A DNA stretch of 64,000 nt, from assembly GCF_000429245.1 (NCBI RefSeq), contig NZ_KE386870.1:1-64000 (forward strand). Direction: 5' to 3'. This stretch comes from Schaalia georgiae DSM 6843. Its GTDB lineage: Bacteria; Actinomycetota; Actinomycetes; Actinomycetales; Actinomycetaceae. Below the pieces are notes generated by a model, which saw only the letters and a list, made by a program, of their open reading frames with translations, was not told the DNA's origin and did not search any database. This document shows positions 15,654 through 23,905 of the stretch, piece after piece. Position 1 is the first letter of the stretch. Every line of letters begins with the position of its first letter. Made by a program: the position numbers and the translations under genes.

Positions 15654-16364
15654 TCACTGATCGCCTGGGCGGGGCCGGCGCCGACCGCCAGGGGCTTCGC
15701 CCCGGTGCCACGCGACGGCGATCTGCACCCGGTCGCGCAGGCCCGTCTTGGCGAGGATCCTGCTCACGTACCTGCGCGCGCTCGCGGTCTCGATCACGAG
15801 GCGCCCGGCGATCTCCGCGTTCGACATGCCGTCGGCGATCAGAGCGGCCACCTGGCGCTCCCGGGGGGTGAGCGCGCTGAACACCGCCTCCACCCCCGTT
15901 TCCCCCGAACCACCTGCGAAGAGCGGGGAGGCCGCCGCGCGGCGGATGAGCTCGCGCGTGATGCGGGGGGTGAGCACGGCGTCGCCGTGGGCGACCGCGT
16001 GCACGGCGTCGCAGAGCTGGCGGGCGGTCGCGTCTTTGAGGAGGAACCCCGACGCCCCGGCCGCCAGGGCGCCGAACGCGTAGTCGTCCTGGTCGTACGT
16101 CGTCAGCACGAGCACCCGGATCCCCGGGTAGCGCGCGGTCACCAGGCGCGTCGCGTCTATCCCGTCCAGCCGTGGCATCCGCGCGTCCATGAGAACCACG
16201 TCCGGCATGGACCCGTTGCGCAGGGACAGGGTGTCGAGCTTGTCCACAGCCTCCTGTCCGTCCTGCGCCTCGGCCACCAGCTCCGCGTCCGGGTCGCGCC
16301 TGAGCATGAGTGCGATGCCGAGCCGGGTCAGGCGCTGGTCGTCGACGACCATCACCCGGATCAC
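15654..16364 (-). CDS. NarL/LuxR-type response regulator
   Basis: The 236-residue protein has a receiver domain (VIRVMVVDDQRLTRLGIAL, phospho-acceptor D60 in VLMDARMPRLDG, switch Thr in VLVLTTYD, Lys in GFLLKDA) and a C-terminal LuxR helix-turn-helix (LTPRERQVAALIADGMSNAEIAGRL). The GTG start at 16364 overlaps the TGA of the histidine kinase gene (GTGA), so the pair is coupled. The long Arg/Gly-rich extension that could be read upstream is an artefact of the kinase's GC-rich tail. It likely controls the ABC transporter genes of the same operon. Confidence 0.9.
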   Translation of the reverse strand: MIRVMVVDDQRLTRLGIALMLRRDPDAELVAEAQDGQEAVDKLDTLSLRNGSMPDVVLMDARMPRLDGIDATRLVTARYPGIRVLVLTTYDQDDYAFGALAAGASGFLLKDATARQLCDAVHAVAHGDAVLTPRITRELIRRAAASPLFAGGSGETGVEAVFSALTPRERQVAALIADGMSNAEIAGRLVIETASARRYVSRILAKTGLRDRVQIAVAWHRGEAPGGRRRPRPGDQ

Positions 16365-17842
16365 CGCTCGGCCCCCGTTCCAGCTTCGGCGTCCGTTCCT
16401 GTTTCCGCGCCCGGTCCGGCCCCTGCTTCCGCGCCCGTTCCGGCCCCGGCGTCCGTTCCAACCGTGGCGCCCGCTCCGCTCCCAGCACTCGTTCCGGCAC
16501 CCGTTCCCGATTCTGCATACGGGCGCGCTCCTGCCGCGGCGCCTGTTCCCGCGTCCGCCTCCACCGCTGTCCCGTCGCGGTCCGGTGCCCCCGGCCGCGA
16601 CGGGATGCGCGCGTGGAGTACCCAGCCCGCCCCGGACCATCCCGCTTCGCAGGCGCCGCCCGCCTCCACGACCCGGGAGCGGACCATCGACAGCCCCGAG
16701 TGGGGCGGCGCGACGATGGGAAGGGGCGGGCCCCCGCCGGCGCCGTCGCCGGGTGCTCCGTGCTGTCTGTCGTCGCCGGGCGCGCTCCCGCCGGCGCCGA
16801 AGTCAGGCGCCTCTTTCCGTCCGTCGTCGCGGACGGACGCCTCCATCCATCCGTCGTCCAGGTGGTCCCATGACACGGTGATCACGGAGGCGCCCCGCGC
16901 GTGCCTGAGGGCGTTCGTGATGCCCTCGCGCGCCACGGCGAAGGCGAGGTCCGCCTGGCCCGCGTCCCGTGAACGGCGCCCGGTCTCGTGGAAGGCCACA
17001 GCCATTCCCGTGCTCCGGGCGCTGGCGATCACGGAATGGATGTCGTCCCACGTGTGCCGCCCAGGGCCCGCGGGCGCGCCCCCTCCCCGGCCCAGTGCCC
17101 GCACCGCCTCCCGGGTCTGCTCCAGGCACTCGCGGGCGGCGGCGTTGATGCCCGCCAGCGCCTCGTCGACCTCGGCGTCGCCCGTTGCCCCGGTCAGCCC
17201 CTCCGACAGGACGATGATCGTGGTCAGCCCGTGGCCCACGGAATCATGGAGCTCGGCGGCCACACGGGACTGGGCGAGCGCCAGGTTCCGTTCCTGCTCC
17301 AGGGACGCGGCCCGCAGCGCCGCCTCCCTGCTGCGCCTGTGCCCCTCCCGGGCGCGCTCGCGCGCGCGGAGCACCATGCCGCAGCAGCAGACCAGCGCGA
17401 AAGTGGTGAACGAGGCCAGCGCCTCCGCCCCCCGGTCCCCGGAGGCCCCCATGGCCCCGCCGAGGCCAGTGGCCGCAGCGCACACTGCGCCGACCGGTGC
17501 CGCCGCGCGCGAGGGGGCGTGGCGGCCGAGCGAGTAGAGGGCGATCACCACGGGGAGCACCAGGAACGCGCCGGCCCCATGCGCCGTGGAGGCCGCGTAC
17601 AAGCCCGCTGCGATCAAGGCAGCCGCCGCCGGGCGCGCGCGGCGCACCGCCACGCAGGCCAGGCCCCCCGCCGATGCCGCCGCTGCCAGGGCCGTGGCAG
17701 CGGCGCCCAGTCCCTGCGGCACTGCGGGTCCGGAGGGGAACCCCGGGACGAGCACTGAGGCGAGGACGGCTGCCTCGTAGCACGCGCAGACCGCCACTGG
17801 GACCCAGCCCCAGCGGCCCAGCGCACTGCGGCCGCCGCCCAT
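16361..17842 (-). CDS. Sensor histidine kinase, HisKA_3 type, with Ala/Gly/Thr-rich tail
   Basis: The 493-residue protein begins with four to five membrane helices (residues 13-155), then the HisKA_3 box SRVAAELHDSVGHGLTTI with phospho-accepting His near residue 199. The HATPase domain follows (AVAREGITNALRHARGASVITV, VRDDG, then SGLSMVRSRVVEAGG and WVLHARIP). A Gly/Ala/Pro-rich insert (about 30 residues) interrupts the ATPase lid. The last roughly 65 residues are a low-complexity tail of GTGA/AGAG units encoded by a degenerate hexanucleotide-like repeat. Its start overlaps the permease stop (ATGA) and its stop overlaps the regulator start. It probably senses the membrane or a transporter-borne signal. 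Confidence 0.88.
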   Translation of the reverse strand: MGGGRSALGRWGWVPVAVCACYEAAVLASVLVPGFPSGPAVPQGLGAAATALAAAASAGGLACVAVRRARPAAAALIAAGLYAASTAHGAGAFLVLPVVIALYSLGRHAPSRAAAPVGAVCAAATGLGGAMGASGDRGAEALASFTTFALVCCCGMVLRARERAREGHRRSREAALRAASLEQERNLALAQSRVAAELHDSVGHGLTTIIVLSEGLTGATGDAEVDEALAGINAAARECLEQTREAVRALGRGGGAPAGPGRHTWDDIHSVIASARSTGMAVAFHETGRRSRDAGQADLAFAVAREGITNALRHARGASVITVSWDHLDDGWMEASVRDDGRKEAPDFGAGGSAPGDDRQHGAPGDGAGGGPPLPIVAPPHSGLSMVRSRVVEAGGACEAGWSGAGWVLHARIPSRPGAPDRDGTAVEADAGTGAAAGARPYAESGTGAGTSAGSGAGATVGTDAGAGTGAEAGAGPGAETGTDAEAGTGAER

Positions 17843-19281
17843 CAACTCCTCCTCCTGCGCTCCGCCGACCTGGCGCCTCCGGTGTCCCCGCGCAGCGCGG
17901 GCCACCGCCCGAGCCACCCGGCCAGCCGCCACCGCAGGATCGACACTACCGCCAGGAAGGACGCCACGGCGAATACGGCGCACAGATCCACCGGCGGGCA
18001 GAAGGCCGGGACTGCGAAGAGGCGCAGGGAGAGGAACAACCCGATGCCCGCTGCGGCCAGGGCCAGGGCGAGGGAGAGCAGCCCCGTGGCCGCCGCCAGG
18101 AGGGCCGCCTGCCAGACCAACATGCGGGTGGCCTGCGGCCGCGGCACGCCGAGGGTTCGTAAGGCCGTGATCCCCGGTCCCTGGTCGTCCGCGCTGAGCG
18201 CGGTCACCGCTGCGGCCGTCGCCAGGGAGAAGAGGGCCACGAGGCCCACCAGCGCGGTGGTGTCCGTGTAGTTGAAGGCCGTCTGGACGCCCATTGCCCG
18301 CATGACGCGCTCGAAAGTGCGGACCATGCACAGCAGCAGCGATCCGCCCCCTGCGGCGATCACGAGGGGGATCGTGGCGACGGCGCTGCGCCTTGCCCGC
18401 GCGCGCAGGGCCTTGCCCGCGAGCACTCCCATCGTCGAACCGGCCAGGGCTGGGAGGGCCGCCGCGCAGGCGATGGCCGCCTCCACGCCCCGTGCGCCCC
18501 ACAGGGCGGCCGCGACCAGCAGGAGGGCGCCCGGCCACACCATGAGCGAGCTCAGTGCCCCGCCCCCGCCTGTTCCACCGACCGCCGGGTCCCAAGTCCC
18601 GGCGACCGGCAAGAGCAGCGCGAGGGCCGCGACTGCGGCCGCAGCCACCGGATGGCCGGACGCGCCCTCGGCTCCGGCGCTCGAGGAGCGGAGCGCATCG
18701 ACGGGCCTCATGCGGGCCGCGCGCAGCGAGGGGCCCAGCGAGCCCAGCATGCACGTGAGCCACGACAGGGCCAGCGACGCCGCCCACGCCCCGGGCGATG
18801 CCCTGAAAGGCGGGTCGAAGCCCCCGGTGCCGCCGGGGAATCCCTGCGCGGCGAGCCCGTTGAACCAGGGGACCAGTGCGAAGGAGGCGGGCACCGAGGC
18901 CAGGGAGCCCGCCAGTGCCCCGGCGCCGCACGCCACCGCCGTCATGGCGAGCGCGGTGGCCCCCACCTGTGCGGGCGTCGCCCCCAGCAGCCGCCAGCGG
19001 CTGAAGTCCGGGGCGCAGCGCACCGCGGTGGCCGATCCGACCACCGTCAGCGAGAAGGCGGCCACCAGTGCGACGCAGCAGTAGACCGACACTGAGACGA
19101 TGTGGAACTCCTCCGCGCGCAAGCCGGACGCCCGTGCGGCCGCCAGGAACTCCGGTGAGTGCGTCCACACGAACTGGTTGGCGCACACGCCCACCAGGGC
19201 GGTCGTGAGCGACATGACGACGACCAGGGGGATCCAGGCGCCCCAGTCGTTGGCAAGGATCCTCAATGCGCGCCTAGGCAC
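17842..19281 (-). CDS. FtsX-like ABC transporter permease
   Basis: The 479-residue membrane protein has the FtsX/MacB-type layout duplicated. The N-terminal helix (IPLVVVMSLTTALVGVCANQF) is followed by an external loop and three helices with WRLLGATPAQV. A second set follows (ALVGLVALFSLATAAAVTAL, ALRTLGVPRPQATRMLVWQAALL). These cytoplasmic LLGA and LGVPR turns are where the ATPase couples. The start overlaps the ATPase gene by 8 nt and the stop overlaps the kinase start. The substrate is unknown; transporters of this type with an attached two-component system often handle peptide antibiotics or lipids. Confidence 0.88.
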   Translation of the reverse strand: MPRRALRILANDWGAWIPLVVVMSLTTALVGVCANQFVWTHSPEFLAAARASGLRAEEFHIVSVSVYCCVALVAAFSLTVVGSATAVRCAPDFSRWRLLGATPAQVGATALAMTAVACGAGALAGSLASVPASFALVPWFNGLAAQGFPGGTGGFDPPFRASPGAWAASLALSWLTCMLGSLGPSLRAARMRPVDALRSSSAGAEGASGHPVAAAAVAALALLLPVAGTWDPAVGGTGGGGALSSLMVWPGALLLVAAALWGARGVEAAIACAAALPALAGSTMGVLAGKALRARARRSAVATIPLVIAAGGGSLLLCMVRTFERVMRAMGVQTAFNYTDTTALVGLVALFSLATAAAVTALSADDQGPGITALRTLGVPRPQATRMLVWQAALLAAATGLLSLALALAAAGIGLFLSLRLFAVPAFCPPVDLCAVFAVASFLAVVSILRWRLAGWLGRWPALRGDTGGARSAERRRRS

Positions 19282-20008
19282 CGGGCGCCTCCCCGCACTG
19301 CTGGTCCATCCCCTCGAGGACCTCCCCGGCGGACAGCGCGGTCGCGACGCGGGTGATCCGCCCGTCGCGCATGAACGCCACGCGGTCGGCCGACGAGGCG
19401 ATCGCCGGGTCGTGGGTGACGATGACGACCGTCGTCCCGTCCTCGCCCATCGCGCTCAGCGCCTCGAGCACAACCCGCGAGTTGCCCGAGTCCAGTGCCC
19501 CGGTGGGCTCGTCCGCGAAGAGCGCCCTCGGGGCGCTGAGGAGCGCGCGGATGACCGCGCAGCGCTGTGCCTCGCCCCCCGAGGCGGCCTCCGCCCTGGT
19601 GCGCCGCCTCCCCGCCAAGGAGAAACGGGAGAAGAGGCGGTCCACCTGCGCGGGGTCCGCCCTGCCCCCGGCGAGCTCGAGCGGAAGGACGGCGTTCTCC
19701 TCGAGGGTGAGGTAGGGGACGAGGTTCGCGTCCTGGAACACGAAGCCGACGCGCTCGCGCATGAACCGGGTGCGCCGCGCCTCGTTGAGGGCGCCCAAGT
19801 CCTGGCCGTCCACCACGGCCGCGCCGCGGGTCGGGGCGTCCAAGCCCGACATGATGTGGAGCAAGGAGGTCTTTCCCGCCCCCGAGCGCCCGACCAGGGC
19901 GGTCACCCCGGGACCGGCGTCGAGGGAGCAGTCGCGCAGGACTGTGAGCGGTACGCCCCCTTGGGAGACCTCCTTCCACACGCCGCGCGCAGAAACCACG
20001 CATCCCAT
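19274..20008 (-). CDS. ABC transporter ATP-binding protein (MacB/LolD type)
   Basis: The 244-residue ATPase has Walker A (GRSGAGKTSLL), Q-loop (VGFVFQDANLVPYLTLEEN), a signature in the form ASGGEAQRCAVIRAL, Walker B ([13 protein letters not shown]) and an H-loop (VIVTHDP). The signature Leu is replaced (AASGGE), which is tolerated in the family. ATG 20008 is chosen because GGAGGAGGG stands 5 nt upstream. It is the first gene of a four-gene operon ATPase-permease-kinase-regulator on the minus strand. It powers the FtsX-like permease at the inner face of the membrane. Confidence 0.9.
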   Translation of the reverse strand: MGCVVSARGVWKEVSQGGVPLTVLRDCSLDAGPGVTALVGRSGAGKTSLLHIMSGLDAPTRGAAVVDGQDLGALNEARRTRFMRERVGFVFQDANLVPYLTLEENAVLPLELAGGRADPAQVDRLFSRFSLAGRRRTRAEAASGGEAQRCAVIRALLSAPRALFADEPTGALDSGNSRVVLEALSAMGEDGTTVVIVTHDPAIASSADRVAFMRDGRITRVATALSAGEVLEGMDQQCGEAPGA

Positions 20009-20159
20009 CGGGCCCTCCTCCATCCGTCTGCGGGGCGCCCGGCCCCGGGGGAGGGCGGTCCTCCCGATTCCTATGGAACAGCGGCGGGCGGCCCGGGCGC
20101 CAGGGGCGGCGCGCGATCGCCATCTCCAGTGGACAACCACGCTCCCGCCTGCTGGCGGG

Positions 20160-21440
20160 CTACTGCGGGCCGTCGGCGGCGGGCGCGGGGGCGTCGAGCG
20201 CGCGGACGCTGGGGGCGGCGCACATGAACGCCCCGAGCGCGCCGAAGACCAGGCCCGCGGCGGTGAAGAGCGCGGGCACGCCCGTCCGCTCCGCGATGGC
20301 GCCCCCCAGGGCGACGCCGACGGGCATCGCCAATCCGAGCATCATCTGGAAGAAGCCCAGTGCGCGCCCGACCTTGTCCTCTTCGATGTGCCTTTGGATG
20401 AGCGTCATCAGGGGTGAGTGGAACCACGCCAGGAACACGCAGGCGAAGCCCATGAGCACCACGAACGCCCAGAACCCACCCGGGGGCAGGAGCCCGATGG
20501 CCACAATTGGGGGCGCGACGATCATGGTCGCGCAGCTCATGAGCAGCGCGAGCCGTTTCCCCCCTCCCCAGGCCATCATGATGAGCGCGCCGACCAGCAT
20601 GCACGAGCCCGTGATCGCCTCGGCGAGGGACACCATGGCCCCATCGGCGCCGAAGTGCTGTTTCGCCATGAGCGGGTACACCGCCTGGATGGCGGCGAAA
20701 ACCATCATCCCGACGGTGAGGGCGGCGATGAGGACCACCAGGCCCCGGTTGGTGCTGAGCGCCCTCCACCCCTGGCGGATCTGCCCCATGACGGTCGGGG
20801 GCATCTCCGCCTCGACCGAGGGGATCCTGGCCAGCGCCAGGCCGGCCACCGCCAGCAGCGCGCCCGTGAACTCCAGCCCCAGTGTGAAGGGGAGTCCGAA
20901 GGCGGAGTAGAGGGCGATGCCGATCGCGGGGCCGCCGATGTTCGACATGGCGCTCACGGCCTGGTCGAGCGTGTTGATGCGCATGAGGTGCTTCTCGGGG
21001 ACCAGCATCGGCATTGCGGCGCTCATCGCTGGGAAGTGGAATGCCTGGAAGCAGCTGCGCAGCGCCGCGAAGACGCATATGAGGGCGAAGGCGCCGTGCC
21101 CGAACCACGCCAGGACGGCCAGCGCCAGTGACATCGACCCCGCGCCCAAGTCGGAGACGATCATGACGGCACGGCGGTTGTACCGGTCCGCTGCCAGGCC
21201 CCCCAGGGGGGCTAGCAGCCCCAGGGGCAACTGGGAGAGGGCCATGACGAGGGCGAGTTTGAGGGCCGAGCCCTCGGTGGTGGTGACGTGCCAGATGATT
21301 GCCCACCCCGACGCCCCGCTGGTGATGACGGAGAACGCCTGGCCGCTCCAGATCGTGGCGACCACCCACCACCAGTTCGGCGCCAGCGGGCGCCCGGAAG
21401 CGCTCACCGGCGCGGGGGCGGGGGGTGTGTCCGGCGTCAT
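20160..21440 (-). CDS. MFS exporter (EntS/MefA-like)
   Basis: The 426-residue protein shows about twelve membrane helices and the MFS motif A region in LGGLAADRYNRRAVMIVSD. The text (WSGQAFSVITSGASGWAIIWHVTTTEGSALKLALVMALSQLPLGLLAP) is typical of the EntS/macrolide-efflux group of drug or siderophore exporters. ATG 21440 begins MTPDTPPAPAP; a longer start at 21524 adds an atypical basic leader. Ribosome site is weak. It is monocistronic, divergent from the YkvI-like gene. Substrate cannot be predicted. Confidence 0.85.
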   Translation of the reverse strand: MTPDTPPAPAPVSASGRPLAPNWWWVVATIWSGQAFSVITSGASGWAIIWHVTTTEGSALKLALVMALSQLPLGLLAPLGGLAADRYNRRAVMIVSDLGAGSMSLALAVLAWFGHGAFALICVFAALRSCFQAFHFPAMSAAMPMLVPEKHLMRINTLDQAVSAMSNIGGPAIGIALYSAFGLPFTLGLEFTGALLAVAGLALARIPSVEAEMPPTVMGQIRQGWRALSTNRGLVVLIAALTVGMMVFAAIQAVYPLMAKQHFGADGAMVSLAEAITGSCMLVGALIMMAWGGGKRLALLMSCATMIVAPPIVAIGLLPPGGFWAFVVLMGFACVFLAWFHSPLMTLIQRHIEEDKVGRALGFFQMMLGLAMPVGVALGGAIAERTGVPALFTAAGLVFGALGAFMCAAPSVRALDAPAPAADGPQ

Positions 21441-21666
21441 TTGAACGAGGGTAGCGTGGCGCTTCTCGCTGGTCAATGGGTCCAGGGGCCTCCGGGGCCG
21501 ATCGGTGGTGCGGTTCTGGATCAAATCCGTATTTCATTTTCATAAAAACCTTGCAAAGCACGCGGCGTGAGTTGCATCCCCTTCGGCCGCCGCGGCCCGG
21601 CGCGTCGCGTACGGTGGTTCGCGTCTCAACCGCTGATAATGGCGGGAAACGAACTGAAAGGCGAAC

Positions 21667-22983
21667 ATGCCGAAGAAGAACCTCTCCGTCGCGATGGCAT
21701 ACGTCGGGGTCGTCGCGGGCGCCGGACTCGCCTCGGGACAGGACCTGCTCCAGTACTTCCTCAGCTTCGGGGTGATGGGCGTGCTCGGCATCGCGGTCAT
21801 GGGCGGCCTCAACATGGTCTTCGGCTCGCTCGCCCTGCAGCTGGGCTCCTACTTCCGCTCCGACCACCACGACGAGGTGTTCGGGCGGATCGCCCACCCT
21901 GTCGTCAACCGCCTCATCGACGTCGTCCTGGTGGCCTCCAGCTTCATCATGGGATTCGTCATGCTGGCCGGGGCGGGGGCGAACCTGCAGCAGGCATTCG
22001 GCCTGCCGACCATGTGGGGCGCCGTCATCTGCGGCCTCCTGGTGGTGGTCACCGCGTTCCTCGACATCGACCGCATCACCCGGGTCATCGGCGTGTTCAC
22101 CCCGGTGATCGTCGTTCTGATCCTGGTCCTCACCGCCCACACCCTCACCCAGTCCCACCCGCCGGTCGAACAGCTCGACGCAGCCGCCCGCTCCGTCGTC
22201 CCGGCGCTGCCGAATGTGTGGCTGTCCGCCCTCAACTACTGCGCGCTGTGCGTCCTGGGCGGTGTCGCGATGGCCTTCGTGCTCGGCGGCTCCGTGCTCC
22301 GCATCGACGTGGCGCGCAGTGCCGGGCGCATCGGGGGCGTCATCCTGGCCGGGGTGGTCACCCTCACCGGCATCACCCTGTTCCTCAACGTCGGAACCGT
22401 CAAGGACGTCGACGTGCCAATGCAGGAGATCGCCCGCTCGGTCCACCCCTTCTTCGCGCTCGTCTACACGCTCGCCATCTTCGCCCTCATCTACAACACC
22501 GTGTTCTCGCTGTTCTACTCGGTCGCACGGCGCTTCGCGGGCGGCAGCGAGGCCAGGATGCGCCTCATCCTCATCGGGGTCGTCGCCGCGGGCCTGGCCG
22601 CCTCGATGGCGGGCTTCAAATCGTTGGTCGGCATGATGTACCCGATCCTGGGCCACCTGGGCATGGGTCTCATGGTGGTCGTCGCCGCCGGCTGGTGGCG
22701 CGAGCGCCACAATATCGGCCGCGAGGAGAACCTGCGCCGCAAAATGGTCCGCCTCCTGCTGCACAAGCACGCGCCCCGCGCCCCCTACACCACCGAGCAC
22801 CGGCGCGACGTGCGCGCGCTGGCCGAGGCCTCGGTGGCCGATGCCTCCCAGCTGCGGTCCGACGCCGACGAGCTCGCCGGGCAGATCGTGGCCAACGAGG
22901 ACGACGTGCGCGCCTTCGCCCACGCGAACCTGCCGGTGGACGAGGACAAGGTCGCCGAGTTGGTGGAGTCCCGAAGCGCTTGA
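21667..22983 (+). CDS. YkvI-like membrane carrier (LeuT fold)
   Basis: The 438-residue protein starts with an unwound helix typical of LeuT-fold carriers (VGVVAGAGLASGQDLLQYF) and has about ten membrane helices. A basic, soluble C-terminal tail of about 85 residues follows (RREENLRRKMVRLLLHKH to the end). It resembles the YkvI family found in Firmicutes and actinobacteria. The transported compound is unknown. GAAAGG precedes ATG 21667 by 7 nt, and GATAAT (21635-21640) is a good -10. It diverges from the MFS gene. Confidence 0.83.
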   Translation: MPKKNLSVAMAYVGVVAGAGLASGQDLLQYFLSFGVMGVLGIAVMGGLNMVFGSLALQLGSYFRSDHHDEVFGRIAHPVVNRLIDVVLVASSFIMGFVMLAGAGANLQQAFGLPTMWGAVICGLLVVVTAFLDIDRITRVIGVFTPVIVVLILVLTAHTLTQSHPPVEQLDAAARSVVPALPNVWLSALNYCALCVLGGVAMAFVLGGSVLRIDVARSAGRIGGVILAGVVTLTGITLFLNVGTVKDVDVPMQEIARSVHPFFALVYTLAIFALIYNTVFSLFYSVARRFAGGSEARMRLILIGVVAAGLAASMAGFKSLVGMMYPILGHLGMGLMVVVAAGWWRERHNIGREENLRRKMVRLLLHKHAPRAPYTTEHRRDVRALAEASVADASQLRSDADELAGQIVANEDDVRAFAHANLPVDEDKVAELVESRSA

Positions 22984-23011
22984 TCCCGGCTCCGGTGCCT
23001 CCCCGGGAGGC

Positions 23012-23659
23012 TCACGCCCCTTCGACGCCGCCGAAGAGGCCCGCGACCACCCTGCCCGACTCCAGTGCGAGCAGCCACTCCTTGCGGTCCACGCCCCCGG
23101 CGTACCCGGACACGCCCCCTGACGCGCTCAGGACCCGGTGGCACGGAACGAACAGGGAAATCGGATTGCGCCCCACCGCCCAGCCGACCACCCGGGGGGA
23201 GACGGGCCTGGAGGCGGCCGCCGTGCGGTGCGCCGCGCGCTTGCCCCCGTTGCCGGACTGCGCGCCGGTTCCCTGCGGGCGCTGCGACTCCTGGGTGAGC
23301 GCCTCGGCGAGCTTGCCGTAACTGGTCGTCGTCCCGTAGGGGACTCGCAGCAGGGCGTCCCACACGCGGAGCTGGAAGTCGTTCCCGTACGCGCGCAGCG
23401 GGAAGTCCAGCGGGGGGTTGGAGCCGGCGTAGTAGGCGTCCAGCCACGCGTCCGCCGCGCGCAGCGCAGGGTCCGCGGCGTCGCGCGCGAAGCCGACCAC
23501 TGCCTCGTCCACACCATAGGGCGCGCCGAAGAAGCGCTGCCGGTAGAACCACGCCCCCACCAGAGTGCCCCCGTGAGCGGCGAGGGTCATCGGGCCCAAC
23601 GGGCCGCGGTGGATGGCGATAGCGAGATCATCACTGGTGGGGAACGTCTTCGTGCGCAT
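23012..23659 (-). CDS. ogt: Methylated-DNA-protein cysteine methyltransferase
   Basis: The 215-residue protein ends with the Ogt/Ada catalytic domain. FQLRVWDALLRVPYGTTTSYGKLAEAL is the DNA-binding helix region, and the acceptor Cys lies in ISLFVPCHRVLSASG. It removes alkyl groups from O6-alkylguanine by suicide transfer. A Gln/Arg/Gly-rich insert of about 35 residues (from TQESQRPQGTGAQSG to SRPVSPR) lies between the two, longer than usual. The N-terminal half is the family's less conserved domain. ATG 23659 is used; no strong ribosome site. Confidence 0.9.
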   Translation of the reverse strand: MRTKTFPTSDDLAIAIHRGPLGPMTLAAHGGTLVGAWFYRQRFFGAPYGVDEAVVGFARDAADPALRAADAWLDAYYAGSNPPLDFPLRAYGNDFQLRVWDALLRVPYGTTTSYGKLAEALTQESQRPQGTGAQSGNGGKRAAHRTAAASRPVSPRVVGWAVGRNPISLFVPCHRVLSASGGVSGYAGGVDRKEWLLALESGRVVAGLFGGVEGA

Positions 23660-23893
23660 AATCCCGGGCGGTCGCGGCCACTGCCGGGGCGTGTGCCGAC
23701 GTCCTGGTCCGGGGCCTCGCGACTGGGCCGGGACGCCGGGGGAACCGGGGGGTTCCGCTTCAGCAGTCGGCGCCGCTCCTTTCTATGGACTCTAAGGATA
23801 CGTCCTTTGTGGGCCGGGGCACAGAGGTTTGGGGACCTGATTCCCGCGAGCCCGCGACCGGGGGCGCAGGCCGCTGGCGAGGGGGCGCCCACT

Positions 23894-23899
23894 TACACT
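23894..23899 (+). promoter_or_regulatory. TACACT -10 box placing transcription start at the GTG of the antiporter
   Basis: TACACT ends 6 nt before the GTG at 23906. That spacing puts the expected transcription start on or next to the start codon, as in leaderless genes. GGAAAG between them could also be read as a ribosome site, but it would be too close. Confidence 0.5.
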
Positions 23900-23905
23900 G
23901 GAAAG

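Noticed and set aside
16361-19186. A 941-residue minus-strand frame
   Set aside because: It joins the out-of-frame antisense-like text of the permease to the histidine kinase. The kinase starts at 17842, overlapping the permease stop.
20071-22923. A 950-residue open frame on the minus strand
   Set aside because: It lies across the MFS gene and the YkvI-like gene in another frame. Its text is Glu/His/Gly/Arg-rich and shows no motifs; such frames are expected in high-GC DNA.
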